Shown: piece by piece, positions 7,360-15,329 of the stretch
Layout of the letters: every line of letters starts with the position of its first letter
How positions within the stretch are numbered: position 1 is the first letter of the stretch
DNA from: an uncultured Clostridia bacterium
Lineage (GTDB): Bacteria > Bacillota > Clostridia > Christensenellales > CAG-917
Reading direction: 5' to 3'
DNA length: 63,636 nt
Assembly (NCBI GenBank): GCA_947581925.1
Contig: CANPWB010000008.1
Location: 1-63,636 of the forward strand
Program-made: the position numbers and the translations under genes
The notes under the pieces: model-generated
The model's input: the letters and a program-made list of their open reading frames with translations, nothing else
The model's database searches: none
What the model was told of the DNA's origin: nothing

Positions 7360-7397
7360 TGTTTATGTGCGCATTTTGCGCACATAAACATCTTTTA
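7360..7397 (+). terminator. Terminator after purC
   Basis: Perfect 13-bp stem, tgtttatgtgcgc (7360-7372) with gcgcacataaaca (7378-7390), 5-base loop, then tcttttatt. Confidence 0.92.
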
Positions 7398-7409
7398 TTG
7401 AAATTTTAC

Positions 7410-7452
7410 GGCATTTTGAAATGTCGCAGGTCATGGCATTTTGAAATGTCGC
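7410..7452 (+). repeat. Direct repeat upstream of purF
   Basis: The 18-base sequence ggcattttgaaatgtcgc occurs at 7410-7427 and again at 7435-7452, a 25-base period. The second copy ends 12 bases before the purF start, overlapping the approach to the ribosome binding site. It could be a repressor site or a simple duplication; no known PurR box is recognisable. Confidence 0.7.
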
Positions 7453-7464
7453 GCGGAGAGTTTT

Positions 7465-8925
7465 ATGTCACGCATACATGACGAGTGCGGAGTGTTCGGC
7501 ATTTTCGCAAATTCAAAACAGGATGTGGCTTCGACCGCATATTACGCGCTGTTTGCGCTCCAGCACAGAGGGCAGGAGTCGGCGGGGATCGTCGTCAACG
7601 AAGACGGCGTTTTCCGTACGCATAAGGACGTAGGGCTTGTCAACGACGTGTTCAGCCAAGAGGCTATGAGCAGGTTGGGCGAGGGCAATATGGCGGTAGG
7701 ACATGTGCGCTATTCCACGACGGGCACGGGGCTGAGAGAGAACGCGCAACCCATCGTCGTCAATCACCTTAAGGGCAATCTCGCGCTTGCGCACAACGGC
7801 AACCTTGTCAACGCCTACGAGTTGCGCTCCGAGCTTGAAAACAGCGGCAGCATATTCCATACGACTTCTGACAGCGAGGTCATCTCCTACATCATCACGA
7901 AGGAGCGCGTGCGCCGTCGCTCCATAGAGGAGGCGGTGCTTGCCGCTATGGACAGGCTGCAAGGCGCATATTCCATAGTCGTGATGTCGCCCTCCAAGCT
8001 CATCGCCGCGCGCGATCCCAATGGTTTCAGGCCGCTCTGTTTCGGCATTCGAGACGACGGAGCGTACGTCGTAGCGTCCGAGTCCTGCGCGCTGGACGCT
8101 ATCGGCGCATCATATGTGCGCGAGGTGGAGCCCGGCGAGATGCTCACTATAAGCGCGGACGGCGTGACGAGCGACAGATCGCACTGCGGCATAGCTAAAA
8201 AGACGCTTTGCGTGTTTGAGTTTTTGTACATCGCGCGTCCCGACTCCGTTATAGGCGGCAAGTCCGTGCACGAGGCGAGGCGGCAGGCGGGAAAATTTCT
8301 TGCCGAGCAGTACAAGATAGACGCGGATATAGTCGTAGGCGTCCCCGATTCGGGCATCGACGCGGCGTTCGGATATGCGGAGGCGTCGGGCATACCGTAT
8401 GGCATCGGTTTCATCAAAAATAAGTATATAGGCCGGACGTTCATCGCTCCCGGGCAAGCCGCAAGAGAGGATAGGGTGCGCATAAAGCTCAACGTGCTCA
8501 CCTCCGCAATAAAGGGCAAGCGCGTGGTGCTCGTGGACGACAGCATAGTGCGCGGCACGACTTGTCAGCGCATAGTCAAACTGCTGCGCGACGCGGGCGC
8601 AAAAGAGGTGCATATGCTTTCATCCGCTCCGCCTTTCCTCAACCCATGCTATTACGGCACTGACATCGACTCGCGCGACAACCTCATAGCCTGCCACCAT
8701 AGCGTTGATGAAATAGCAAAGATAATAGGCGCGGATTCGCTCGGATATCTTGATGTAAATAAAGTAGAGTGGCTCACAGGCGAGGGTACGGGCTTTTGCA
8801 AGGCGTGCTTTGACGGAAAATATCCCACCGACCTTCCCACCGTCACGGACAAGAGCAGATTTGAAAGATGGGAGCGCCCCATAAGCGCAAATCCCAAATT
8901 CCAAAATAAGGAGAAAAAACAATGA
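7465..8925 (+). CDS. purF: Amidophosphoribosyltransferase
   Basis: Encodes 486 residues. It catalyses the first committed step of purine synthesis, PRPP plus glutamine to phosphoribosylamine. The short propeptide MSRIHDE precedes the catalytic Cys8 (CGVFGI) of the N-terminal glutaminase domain. The PRPP loop VVLVDDSIVRGTT lies at about 354-366. Cys249, Cys395, Cys445 and Cys448 occur where the Bacillus-type enzyme binds its [4Fe-4S] cluster, so this is the iron-sulfur, oxygen-sensitive type. The ATG at 7465 is preferred over a TTG 8 codons earlier because GGAGAG ends 4 bases before it and the propeptide then has normal length. Its end overlaps purM by 4 bases (ATGA). Confidence 0.97.
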   Translation: MSRIHDECGVFGIFANSKQDVASTAYYALFALQHRGQESAGIVVNEDGVFRTHKDVGLVNDVFSQEAMSRLGEGNMAVGHVRYSTTGTGLRENAQPIVVNHLKGNLALAHNGNLVNAYELRSELENSGSIFHTTSDSEVISYIITKERVRRRSIEEAVLAAMDRLQGAYSIVVMSPSKLIAARDPNGFRPLCFGIRDDGAYVVASESCALDAIGASYVREVEPGEMLTISADGVTSDRSHCGIAKKTLCVFEFLYIARPDSVIGGKSVHEARRQAGKFLAEQYKIDADIVVGVPDSGIDAAFGYAEASGIPYGIGFIKNKYIGRTFIAPGQAAREDRVRIKLNVLTSAIKGKRVVLVDDSIVRGTTCQRIVKLLRDAGAKEVHMLSSAPPFLNPCYYGTDIDSRDNLIACHHSVDEIAKIIGADSLGYLDVNKVEWLTGEGTGFCKACFDGKYPTDLPTVTDKSRFERWERPISANPKFQNKEKKQ

Positions 8926-9956
8926 AGGACAGCTATTCCGAAAGTTACAAGAATGCGGGCGTGGATATCACGGCGGGCTACAGAGCGGTGGAGCTCATGA
9001 AAAAGCATATCGCGCGCACGCTCCCCGACGGCAGGGACGTCATAGGCGGTTTCGGAGGGCTGTTTCCGCTTGACCTCGAGGGCATAAAAAAGCCGGTTTT
9101 GGTGTCTGGTACGGACGGCGTAGGCACAAAGTTGCGCGTCGCCCAATTGCTCGACAAGCATGACACCATAGGCATTGATTGCGTCGCTATGTGCGTCAAC
9201 GACGTGCTTTGTTGCGGGGCTAAACCGCTGTTTTTCCTTGACTATATCGCGTGCGGAAAAAATATTCCCGAAAAGATCGCGACCATAGTGAGCGGCGTGG
9301 CGGAAGGCTGCGTACAGGCGGGCTGTCAGCTCATAGGCGGCGAGACCGCGGAGCATCCCGGCACTATGCCCGAGGACGACTACGACATTGCGGGTTTCAC
9401 CGTGGGCGTCGTGGACCGCGACAAGATAATAGACAATAAAAAGATGAGGGCGGGGAACGTCATGATTGCGCTCCCGTCAAGCGGCGTACACTCCAACGGA
9501 TTTTCTCTCGTGAGAAAGGTGTTCGACATAGAAAACGCCGATCTGAACGCGCCCGTAGCGGAGCTTGACGGCAAGTCGCTCGGCGAGGCGCTGCTCGTGC
9601 CTACCGTCATATATGTCAAACCCATGCTCGCGCTTTTCGAGCAAGTGGAAGTGCTGGGAGTTGCGCATATCACGGGCGGCGGATTCTTTGAGAATATGCC
9701 GCGCTCCTTCTCCGAAGGGCTGGGCGTGGAGATAGCGCGGGCGGACGTGAAAGTGCTGCCTATATTCGACCTTATCCAAAAACGCGGCAATATAAGCGAA
9801 CACGACATGTTCAACACCTTCAATATGGGCGTAGGCATGACCGCCATAGTGCACAGCGAGGACGCGGAAAGGGCGATAGCAATTTTGAAGGCGAACGGCG
9901 TAGACGCCTACAAACTCGGCACTATGGTCGAGGGCAGCGGCGTAACGCTCAAGTAA
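8922..9956 (+). CDS. purM: Phosphoribosylformylglycinamidine cyclo-ligase
   Basis: Encodes 344 residues. PurM closes the imidazole ring (FGAM to AIR) using ATP. Clear signatures are GTDGVGTKL at about 65-73, CVAMCVNDVLCCGAKP in the first third, GGETAEHPG at about 140 and the Gly-rich HITGGGFFENMPR at about 248. The start overlaps the purF stop in ATGA and uses the AAGGAG within the end of purF, so translation is probably coupled. Confidence 0.97.
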   Translation: MKDSYSESYKNAGVDITAGYRAVELMKKHIARTLPDGRDVIGGFGGLFPLDLEGIKKPVLVSGTDGVGTKLRVAQLLDKHDTIGIDCVAMCVNDVLCCGAKPLFFLDYIACGKNIPEKIATIVSGVAEGCVQAGCQLIGGETAEHPGTMPEDDYDIAGFTVGVVDRDKIIDNKKMRAGNVMIALPSSGVHSNGFSLVRKVFDIENADLNAPVAELDGKSLGEALLVPTVIYVKPMLALFEQVEVLGVAHITGGGFFENMPRSFSEGLGVEIARADVKVLPIFDLIQKRGNISEHDMFNTFNMGVGMTAIVHSEDAERAIAILKANGVDAYKLGTMVEGSGVTLK

Positions 9957-10113
9957 AAATCTCGCGTATGCGACACGATGCCGGATATATTGCTTAATGC
10001 CATTTGGGACGATCGCTCCGAGTTGATATTAAATTTATTGCTCAATGTGACAATTTTGACGCACTGTCTAAGATAAATTGACGGCATAAAAATTATCGCT
10101 CGGAGGGAAAGGC

Positions 10114-10170
10114 ATGATAGACGGTCAAGACAGCGATATAAAAAGCGAGGCGGAAGGGGAAATGATGTGA
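10114..10170 (+). CDS. Possible 18-residue upstream peptide overlapping the next gene
   Basis: ATG at 10114 follows cggaggg (10101-10107) by 6 bases, a better ribosome binding site than that of the next gene. The reading frame gives MIDGQDSDIKSEAEGEMM and stops at TGA 10168-10170, overlapping the GTG start at 10167. A coupling leader peptide is plausible. Too short to judge by homology. Confidence 0.4.
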   Translation: MIDGQDSDIKSEAEGEMM

Positions 10171-11021
10171 AAAGCGATATTCACGACGCGCTTTTAAAAA
10201 AGTACATAGTGTGGACGGAACAGATTGGGCGCGAGTGTAAAGACTTGTGCGGCGACGATTATTCAAATCCGTGCTACATCGGCGTCCCTGACGGTTGGGA
10301 GAACGCGACAAACCGCATCATGATCGTCGGCGAAGAGGCTGCGGGAGAGTGGGGCTTTGGCAAAGCGTCCGGTTGGGAAACGGGATCCGCGGCGCGTTGG
10401 AAGCAGAAAGCCTCGATCTACAAGATCATCACGGAGCCTATTATGGTGTTTGAGGATAATGCTGTCAACGTGAAAGGCATTGAAAAGCTCATGAGCTACA
10501 ACGTTTGGGCTGTCAAAGATTATCATTTGGGAGAAGGCAGAAAAAGCGCATTCTGGAGAAGGTTTGGGAGCATTGCGGAACTCGAAAATTGCGCCGTCGT
10601 ATGGAACAATATCGACAAAATATGTTTGCGTAAAAAGTCGAAGTGCGCTTTGTCCGACGGGGGAAGGGCGCTACTTCACAGTGTGGATACCAAAATACTC
10701 AAGGAAGAGATCGATATACTCAAACCAAACATCGTCGTATTCTGCGGCTGGCATGAGATATCGCTCAAAGAGGAATTGCCCGATATCGCTGCAGAGTATG
10801 ACAGTCGTAAGGACGAGCCGCTTGAGCCTGATATATTAAAAATGTGTGCCAAGAGTAAAGCGCACATAGCGACAAAACGAAATTTGTGCGAGATAAAGCG
10901 GGACGGCGTCACTTATATTCTGAGCTATCATCCGACTTGGGGCAATTTTCAAAAGGGATATGAGGGCGCGATGTTTGAAATGGTGAAGAGCGCGCTTAAA
11001 AACTCGAAGAAAAACGCTTGA
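10167..11021 (+). CDS. Unknown protein with possible uracil-DNA glycosylase-like fold
   Basis: Encodes 284 residues with no confident name. An N-terminal segment RIMIVGEEAAGEWGFG (about 49-64) resembles the first motif of the uracil-DNA glycosylase superfamily. A middle stretch ends in NIVVFCGWHE (about 188-197), and SYHPTWG near 253 resembles its HPS motif. The catalytic residues cannot be assigned by eye, so this is a fold-level suggestion only. The start is GTG at 10167, because the two ATGs just before it run straight into a stop. It is preceded by gaagggga and overlaps the stop of a possible leader peptide. It sits inside the purine cluster between purM and purN, where no purine role is known for such a protein. 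Confidence 0.7.
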   Translation: MKSDIHDALLKKYIVWTEQIGRECKDLCGDDYSNPCYIGVPDGWENATNRIMIVGEEAAGEWGFGKASGWETGSAARWKQKASIYKIITEPIMVFEDNAVNVKGIEKLMSYNVWAVKDYHLGEGRKSAFWRRFGSIAELENCAVVWNNIDKICLRKKSKCALSDGGRALLHSVDTKILKEEIDILKPNIVVFCGWHEISLKEELPDIAAEYDSRKDEPLEPDILKMCAKSKAHIATKRNLCEIKRDGVTYILSYHPTWGNFQKGYEGAMFEMVKSALKNSKKNA

Positions 11022-11075
11022 TACGCAAAATATCACGGAGCAAAATGCTTGAGTGGCAAATGAGCAGGTTACGTC

Positions 11076-11104
11076 TTGCAAATATTGCGCCGCTAAGGTA
11101 AAAT
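11076..11104 (+). promoter_or_regulatory. Promoter before purN
   Basis: TTGCAA (11076-11081), 17-base spacer, TAAAAT (11099-11104), about 95 bases before purN. It suggests the second half of the purine cluster (purN to purL) can be transcribed independently. Confidence 0.6.
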
Positions 11105-11199
11105 AAAATAGACTAATACGTGCAAAAACGACGAGGATACGGGCTATCAAAGAGCGCAAAACTCACGACGTTTGCACAAAAATAAGGAACATAGACGGT

Positions 11200-11805
11200 A
11201 TGGAAAAAGTCAAAATTGCGGTGCTCTGCTCGGGCGGAGGCACAAATTTTCAGGCGATAATGAGCGCGAGCGAGGCGGGGCTTATCCCGCACGGCGACAT
11301 ATGCCTCGTCGTCACGGACAACGCGGGCGCGTATGTGCTGGAGCGCGCAAAGAGATACGCCATAAAAACGCTTGTCTTTGACAGGAAGAGCATCCCCTCA
11401 AGGCAGGAGCGCGAAGAGGCTATGCTTGCCGCGCTCAAAAAAGAGGGCATAGATATGGTCGTGCTCGCGGGCTTTATGACAGTGCTGTCCGAAAAGTTCA
11501 TAAAGGCGTACGAAGGGCGGATCATCAACGTGCATCCCGCGCTCATACCCAGCTTTTGCGGGGTGGGGATGTACGGATTGCACGTGCACGAGGCGGCGCT
11601 AGCGCGCGGAGTCAAGGTGACGGGCGCGACGGTGCACTATGTCACCGAGGAGTGTGACGGCGGCCCTATAATTTTGCAAAAAGCCGTAAATGTGCAGGAC
11701 GGGGATACCCCCGAGACGCTGCAAAAGCGCGTAATGCGCGAGGCGGAGTGGGTGATATTGCCCCAAGCCGTGGAGCTTGTCGCAAGCAAACTTTGCGGGA
11801 TATGA
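11200..11805 (+). CDS. purN: Phosphoribosylglycinamide formyltransferase (PurN)
   Basis: Encodes 201 residues. PurN transfers a formyl group from 10-formyltetrahydrofolate to GAR. Signatures are VLCSGGGTNFQAI at about 8-20, the catalytic INVHPALIPSF at about 108-118 (Asn and His) and VHYVTEECDGGPI at about 145-157, with the catalytic Asp. Start ATG is at 11200 after aaggaac. purN is separated from purM by the unknown gene at 10167 and a promoter. Confidence 0.96.
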   Translation: MEKVKIAVLCSGGGTNFQAIMSASEAGLIPHGDICLVVTDNAGAYVLERAKRYAIKTLVFDRKSIPSRQEREEAMLAALKKEGIDMVVLAGFMTVLSEKFIKAYEGRIINVHPALIPSFCGVGMYGLHVHEAALARGVKVTGATVHYVTEECDGGPIILQKAVNVQDGDTPETLQKRVMREAEWVILPQAVELVASKLCGI

Positions 11806-11941
11806 GGACAATACATTATTGACTTACACCTTATGACACATCGCAAAATGCGCACCTGTATCCAAAAAAACGCGAAGTTTTGGGCTTTCCGCAAAAAATA
11901 AAAATCGAAAATCAACACGCCATACGGCGAAGGAGTACAAC

Positions 11942-12667
11942 ATGTCATACGCAAAAAAGAGCATCTCGAGGCTGCTTACCTCAAACGCCTATCCCGGGCG
12001 CGGCATTATCGTCGGCAAGAGCTCGGACGGGAAAAAGGCGCTGTTTGCCTACTTCATTATGGGCAGGAGCGACAATAGCCGCAATCGCGTCTTTGTCAAA
12101 AAGGGAGACGCCGTCTACACCGAACCTTATGACGAGAGCAAGGTCAAGGACCCGAGCCTCATCATATATGCGCCCGTCAAGAGCGTCGGAAATGACGTTA
12201 TAGTCACCAACGGCGACCAAACTGACACCATTGAGGCGTCGCTCAAGGAGGGCAGATGTTTCCGTCACGCGCTTATGACAAGAGAGTTCGAGCCGGACGC
12301 TCCCAACTTCACCCCGCGCATAAGCGCCATACTCCACCTCGGCAAAAAGAGAAAGGACTACACCTATGAGATGTCCATTTTGAAGAGCGCGGACTCGAAG
12401 GGTAGGGCTTGCAACAGATATTTCTACTCCTATGAGCCGCTCAGCGGGCTTGGGCACTTCATACATACATACAAAAAGGACGGCAACCCGCTCCCCACGT
12501 TTGAGGGCGAACCCGAAAGAGTGAAACTCCCCGCGACGGTGCAGGAGCTTGCGCGCGAAGTTTGGGAAAGCCTGGACGAGGATAACAAGATATCCCTTGT
12601 GTGCCGCTCCTACGACCTTTTGAGCGGCGAGGAAGAGGAGATCATTTTAAACAAGTATAAAAAATGA
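11942..12667 (+). CDS. purO: Archaeal-type IMP cyclohydrolase (PurO family)
   Basis: Encodes 241 residues of the IMP cyclohydrolase family first described in archaea (PurO), also found in some anaerobic bacteria. It closes FAICAR to IMP, the final step, normally done by the N-terminal domain of bacterial PurH. Family-like segments are YPGRGIIVGKSSDG (about 17-30), FAYFIMGRSDNSRNRVF (about 36-52), VTNGDQTDTI (about 88-97) and FTPRISAILHL near 125. AAGGAG precedes the ATG. The adjacent gene encodes only the AICAR formyltransferase half of PurH, so the two adjacent genes together replace bifunctional PurH. Assignment is by recognised motifs and context. Confidence 0.9.
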   Translation: MSYAKKSISRLLTSNAYPGRGIIVGKSSDGKKALFAYFIMGRSDNSRNRVFVKKGDAVYTEPYDESKVKDPSLIIYAPVKSVGNDVIVTNGDQTDTIEASLKEGRCFRHALMTREFEPDAPNFTPRISAILHLGKKRKDYTYEMSILKSADSKGRACNRYFYSYEPLSGLGHFIHTYKKDGNPLPTFEGEPERVKLPATVQELAREVWESLDEDNKISLVCRSYDLLSGEEEEIILNKYKK

Positions 12668-12792
12668 GGCGTTTCAAGGCGTCTCAACCACAGATGTAAA
12701 AGCGGCGGATCTTGAAAAATCATACATACGTCGTGAGTTTTAAGACAAAAACAATATGAAACGTCGGCACTTTCCGACGATACAGGAGCGAT

Positions 12793-13977
12793 ATGAACGA
12801 GTTTTCTTTGAAATACGGCTGCAACCCAAATCAAAAGCCCGCGCGCATATTTATGGCGGACGGCGGCGACCTTCCCGTGCACATTTTGAACGGTAGACCG
12901 GGATATATCAACTTTCTTGACGCGCTCAATTCATGGCAGCTTGTCAAGGAGATAAAGGAGAATACGGGGCTCGTTGCGGCGACAAGTTTCAAGCACGTGT
13001 CCCCGACATCCGCGGCGGTTGGCAAAAAGCTGTCCGACGCGCTAAAAAAGTCATGCTTTGTGGACGACATAGAGGGACTTGACGACTCCCCGCTCGCTTG
13101 CGCGTACGCGAGGGCAAGGGGTACGGACAGGATGTCCTCATTCGGCGATTGGATAGCGCTCTCCGACGAGTGCGACGCCACTACCGCAAAGATAATCGCG
13201 CGCGAGGTGTCCGACGGAATAATCGCGCCCGCGTACAGCAAGGAGGCGCTTGAAATACTAGGCGCCAAGCGCAAGGGCGCGTACAACATAGTGCAGATAG
13301 ACAAGGACTATGTGCCCGCCGAGATAGAGCGTAAACAGGTGTTCGGAGTCACTTTCGAGCAGGGCAGGAACAACTTCAAAATAGACGGAGAACTGCTGAA
13401 AAATATAGTCACAGAAAATAAGGAGTTGCCCGAGGACAAGGCGATAGACCTCATAATTTCGCTCATCACGCTAAAATATACGCAGTCCAACTCCGTGTGC
13501 TTTGCGACGGACGGACAGGCGATAGGAGTGGGCGCGGGACAGCAATCACGCATACATTGCACCCGCCTCGCCGCGCAAAAGGCGGACCTGTGGCACCTAA
13601 GGCAGCACGAAAAAGTGCTCGGGCTCAAATTCGCCGAGGGAGTTGGCAGACCCGAGAAGAACAATATAATCGATATCTATCTTTCGGACGACGCGGATGA
13701 TGTCATAGGCGAGGACGTGTGGAGGCAAAATTTCGCCGTGCGCCCCGAGCCCTTCACTCGCGAGGAGAAGACGGCATATCTCAAGACGATAAAGGGCGTA
13801 TCTCTGGGCAGCGACGCGTTCTTCCCTTTCTCGGACAACATCGAGAGGGCGTTCAAGAGCGGCGTCGGCTACGTCGCGGAACCCGGCGGATCGGTGAGAG
13901 ACGACCTCGTGATAGAGGCGGCAAACAAACACGGAATGGTGATGTGCTTCACGGGAATGAGGCTCTTCCACCATTGA
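12793..13977 (+). CDS. purH: Stand-alone AICAR formyltransferase
   Basis: Encodes 394 residues matching only the formyltransferase half of PurH; the N-terminal cyclohydrolase (MGS-like) domain is absent. It formylates AICAR to FAICAR with 10-formyltetrahydrofolate. The N-terminus LKYGCNPNQKPA is the usual start of this domain, and the catalytic Lys67-His68 pair lies in SFKHVSPTSAAVG. Further segments are KYTQSNSVCFATDGQAIGVG and a C-terminal GMRLFHH that matches the usual end. caggag precedes the ATG. The missing activity is supplied by the PurO-type gene immediately upstream. Confidence 0.95.
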   Translation: MNEFSLKYGCNPNQKPARIFMADGGDLPVHILNGRPGYINFLDALNSWQLVKEIKENTGLVAATSFKHVSPTSAAVGKKLSDALKKSCFVDDIEGLDDSPLACAYARARGTDRMSSFGDWIALSDECDATTAKIIAREVSDGIIAPAYSKEALEILGAKRKGAYNIVQIDKDYVPAEIERKQVFGVTFEQGRNNFKIDGELLKNIVTENKELPEDKAIDLIISLITLKYTQSNSVCFATDGQAIGVGAGQQSRIHCTRLAAQKADLWHLRQHEKVLGLKFAEGVGRPEKNNIIDIYLSDDADDVIGEDVWRQNFAVRPEPFTREEKTAYLKTIKGVSLGSDAFFPFSDNIERAFKSGVGYVAEPGGSVRDDLVIEAANKHGMVMCFTGMRLFHH

Positions 13978-14054
13978 TAAAGTGCAAAAACCGCACGTTT
14001 ATTTGCAAAAATAGCGCGATAAAGTTTGGATATTGAAATTTGCAGGAGGGAAAT

Positions 14055-15329
14055 ATGGATATTTTAGTCGTCGGAGGCGGCGGCAGAGAGCACGCTGTCA
14101 TCAAGGCTCTCAAAAAGAGCCCTAAGGCGGGCAGGATATATTGTTTGCCGGGGAACGGCGGTATCGCGGCGGACGCGGAGTGCTACCCGATAAAAGCCAC
14201 GGACATTGACGGGATCGTGGAGTTTGCAAAGGCGCACAAAGTCGATTTTGCGGTGGTCACTCCGGACGATCCGCTTGTGCTCGGCGCAGTGGACGCGCTC
14301 GAGGGGATAGGCATACCGTGTTTCGGTCCCGACAAGAAGGCGGCAATAATCGAGGGGAGCAAGGTATTTTCCAAACAGCTAATGGTTAAATACGGCATCC
14401 CGACCGCGAAGAGCAAGACTTTTGCCGACGCCGACGCCGCGCTCGAATATCTGCAGGATACTTCCTATCCCACCGTCATAAAGGCGGACGGCTTAGCGCT
14501 CGGAAAGGGCGCGGTCATCGTAAATAACTTTGACGAGGCGAAGGCGGCAATAAAGGATATGATGCTCGACAAGATATTCGGCGAGAGCGGTAGCAGAGTG
14601 CTCGTCGAGGAGTTCTTGACGGGTCCCGAGGTGTCCGTGCTGTCGTTTACGGACGGAAAGAGCGTGATACCTATGGCGTCATCCATGGACCATAAGCGCG
14701 CTCTCGACGGAGATAAGGGACTAAATACGGGCGGAATGGGCACGATCGCGCCAAATCCGTACTACACGCCCGACGTCGCAAAGCGCTGTATGGACGAAAT
14801 ATTTTTGCCCACTATCGCGGCAATGAACGCGGAGGGCAGGACGTTCAAGGGCTGTCTGTATTTCGGGCTCATGCTCACGGCGGACGGACCAAAAGTGATA
14901 GAATACAATTGCCGTTTCGGCGACCCCGAGACGCAGGTGGTATTGCCACTGCTAGACAGCGACCTGCTTGAAATTATGCTCGCGACCCGCAATGGGACTT
15001 TGAGCGAGGACATGGTGAAATTCTCATCGGACTGCGCGTGCTGCGTCGTCGTCGCGTCGAGCGGATATCCGAAAAAATACAACACGGGATACGAAATTAC
15101 GCTTCCCGCTCCCGCCGAGAACGAAGAGATCTACATCGCGGGCGCGAAAATTTGTGATGGCAACCTTGTGACGTCGGGCGGCAGAGTGCTTGGCGCAGTG
15201 GCGAGGGCTAAGGAGCTTGGGACTGCAATAGACAAGGCGTACGCGCTTGCGAAACAGGTGAAGTTTGAGGGCGCGTATATGCGCGGCGACATAGGCGCAA
15301 GAGCGCTCGCCGCATTGGGGGACAAATAA
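14055..15329 (+). CDS. purD: Phosphoribosylamine-glycine ligase
   Basis: Encodes 424 residues of an ATP-grasp enzyme that joins glycine to phosphoribosylamine. The N-terminal VVGGGGREHAV at about 5-15 is diagnostic. The ATP-grasp core includes TVIKADGLALGKGAVIV (about 140-156) and SVLSFTDGKSVIPM (about 194-207), and GGMGTIAPNPYY lies near 225. The ATG at 14055 is used because GCAGGAGGG ends 4 bases upstream; a TTG 5 codons earlier would lie upstream of that site. The stop overlaps the purL start by one base. Confidence 0.97.
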   Translation: MDILVVGGGGREHAVIKALKKSPKAGRIYCLPGNGGIAADAECYPIKATDIDGIVEFAKAHKVDFAVVTPDDPLVLGAVDALEGIGIPCFGPDKKAAIIEGSKVFSKQLMVKYGIPTAKSKTFADADAALEYLQDTSYPTVIKADGLALGKGAVIVNNFDEAKAAIKDMMLDKIFGESGSRVLVEEFLTGPEVSVLSFTDGKSVIPMASSMDHKRALDGDKGLNTGGMGTIAPNPYYTPDVAKRCMDEIFLPTIAAMNAEGRTFKGCLYFGLMLTADGPKVIEYNCRFGDPETQVVLPLLDSDLLEIMLATRNGTLSEDMVKFSSDCACCVVVASSGYPKKYNTGYEITLPAPAENEEIYIAGAKICDGNLVTSGGRVLGAVARAKELGTAIDKAYALAKQVKFEGAYMRGDIGARALAALGDK

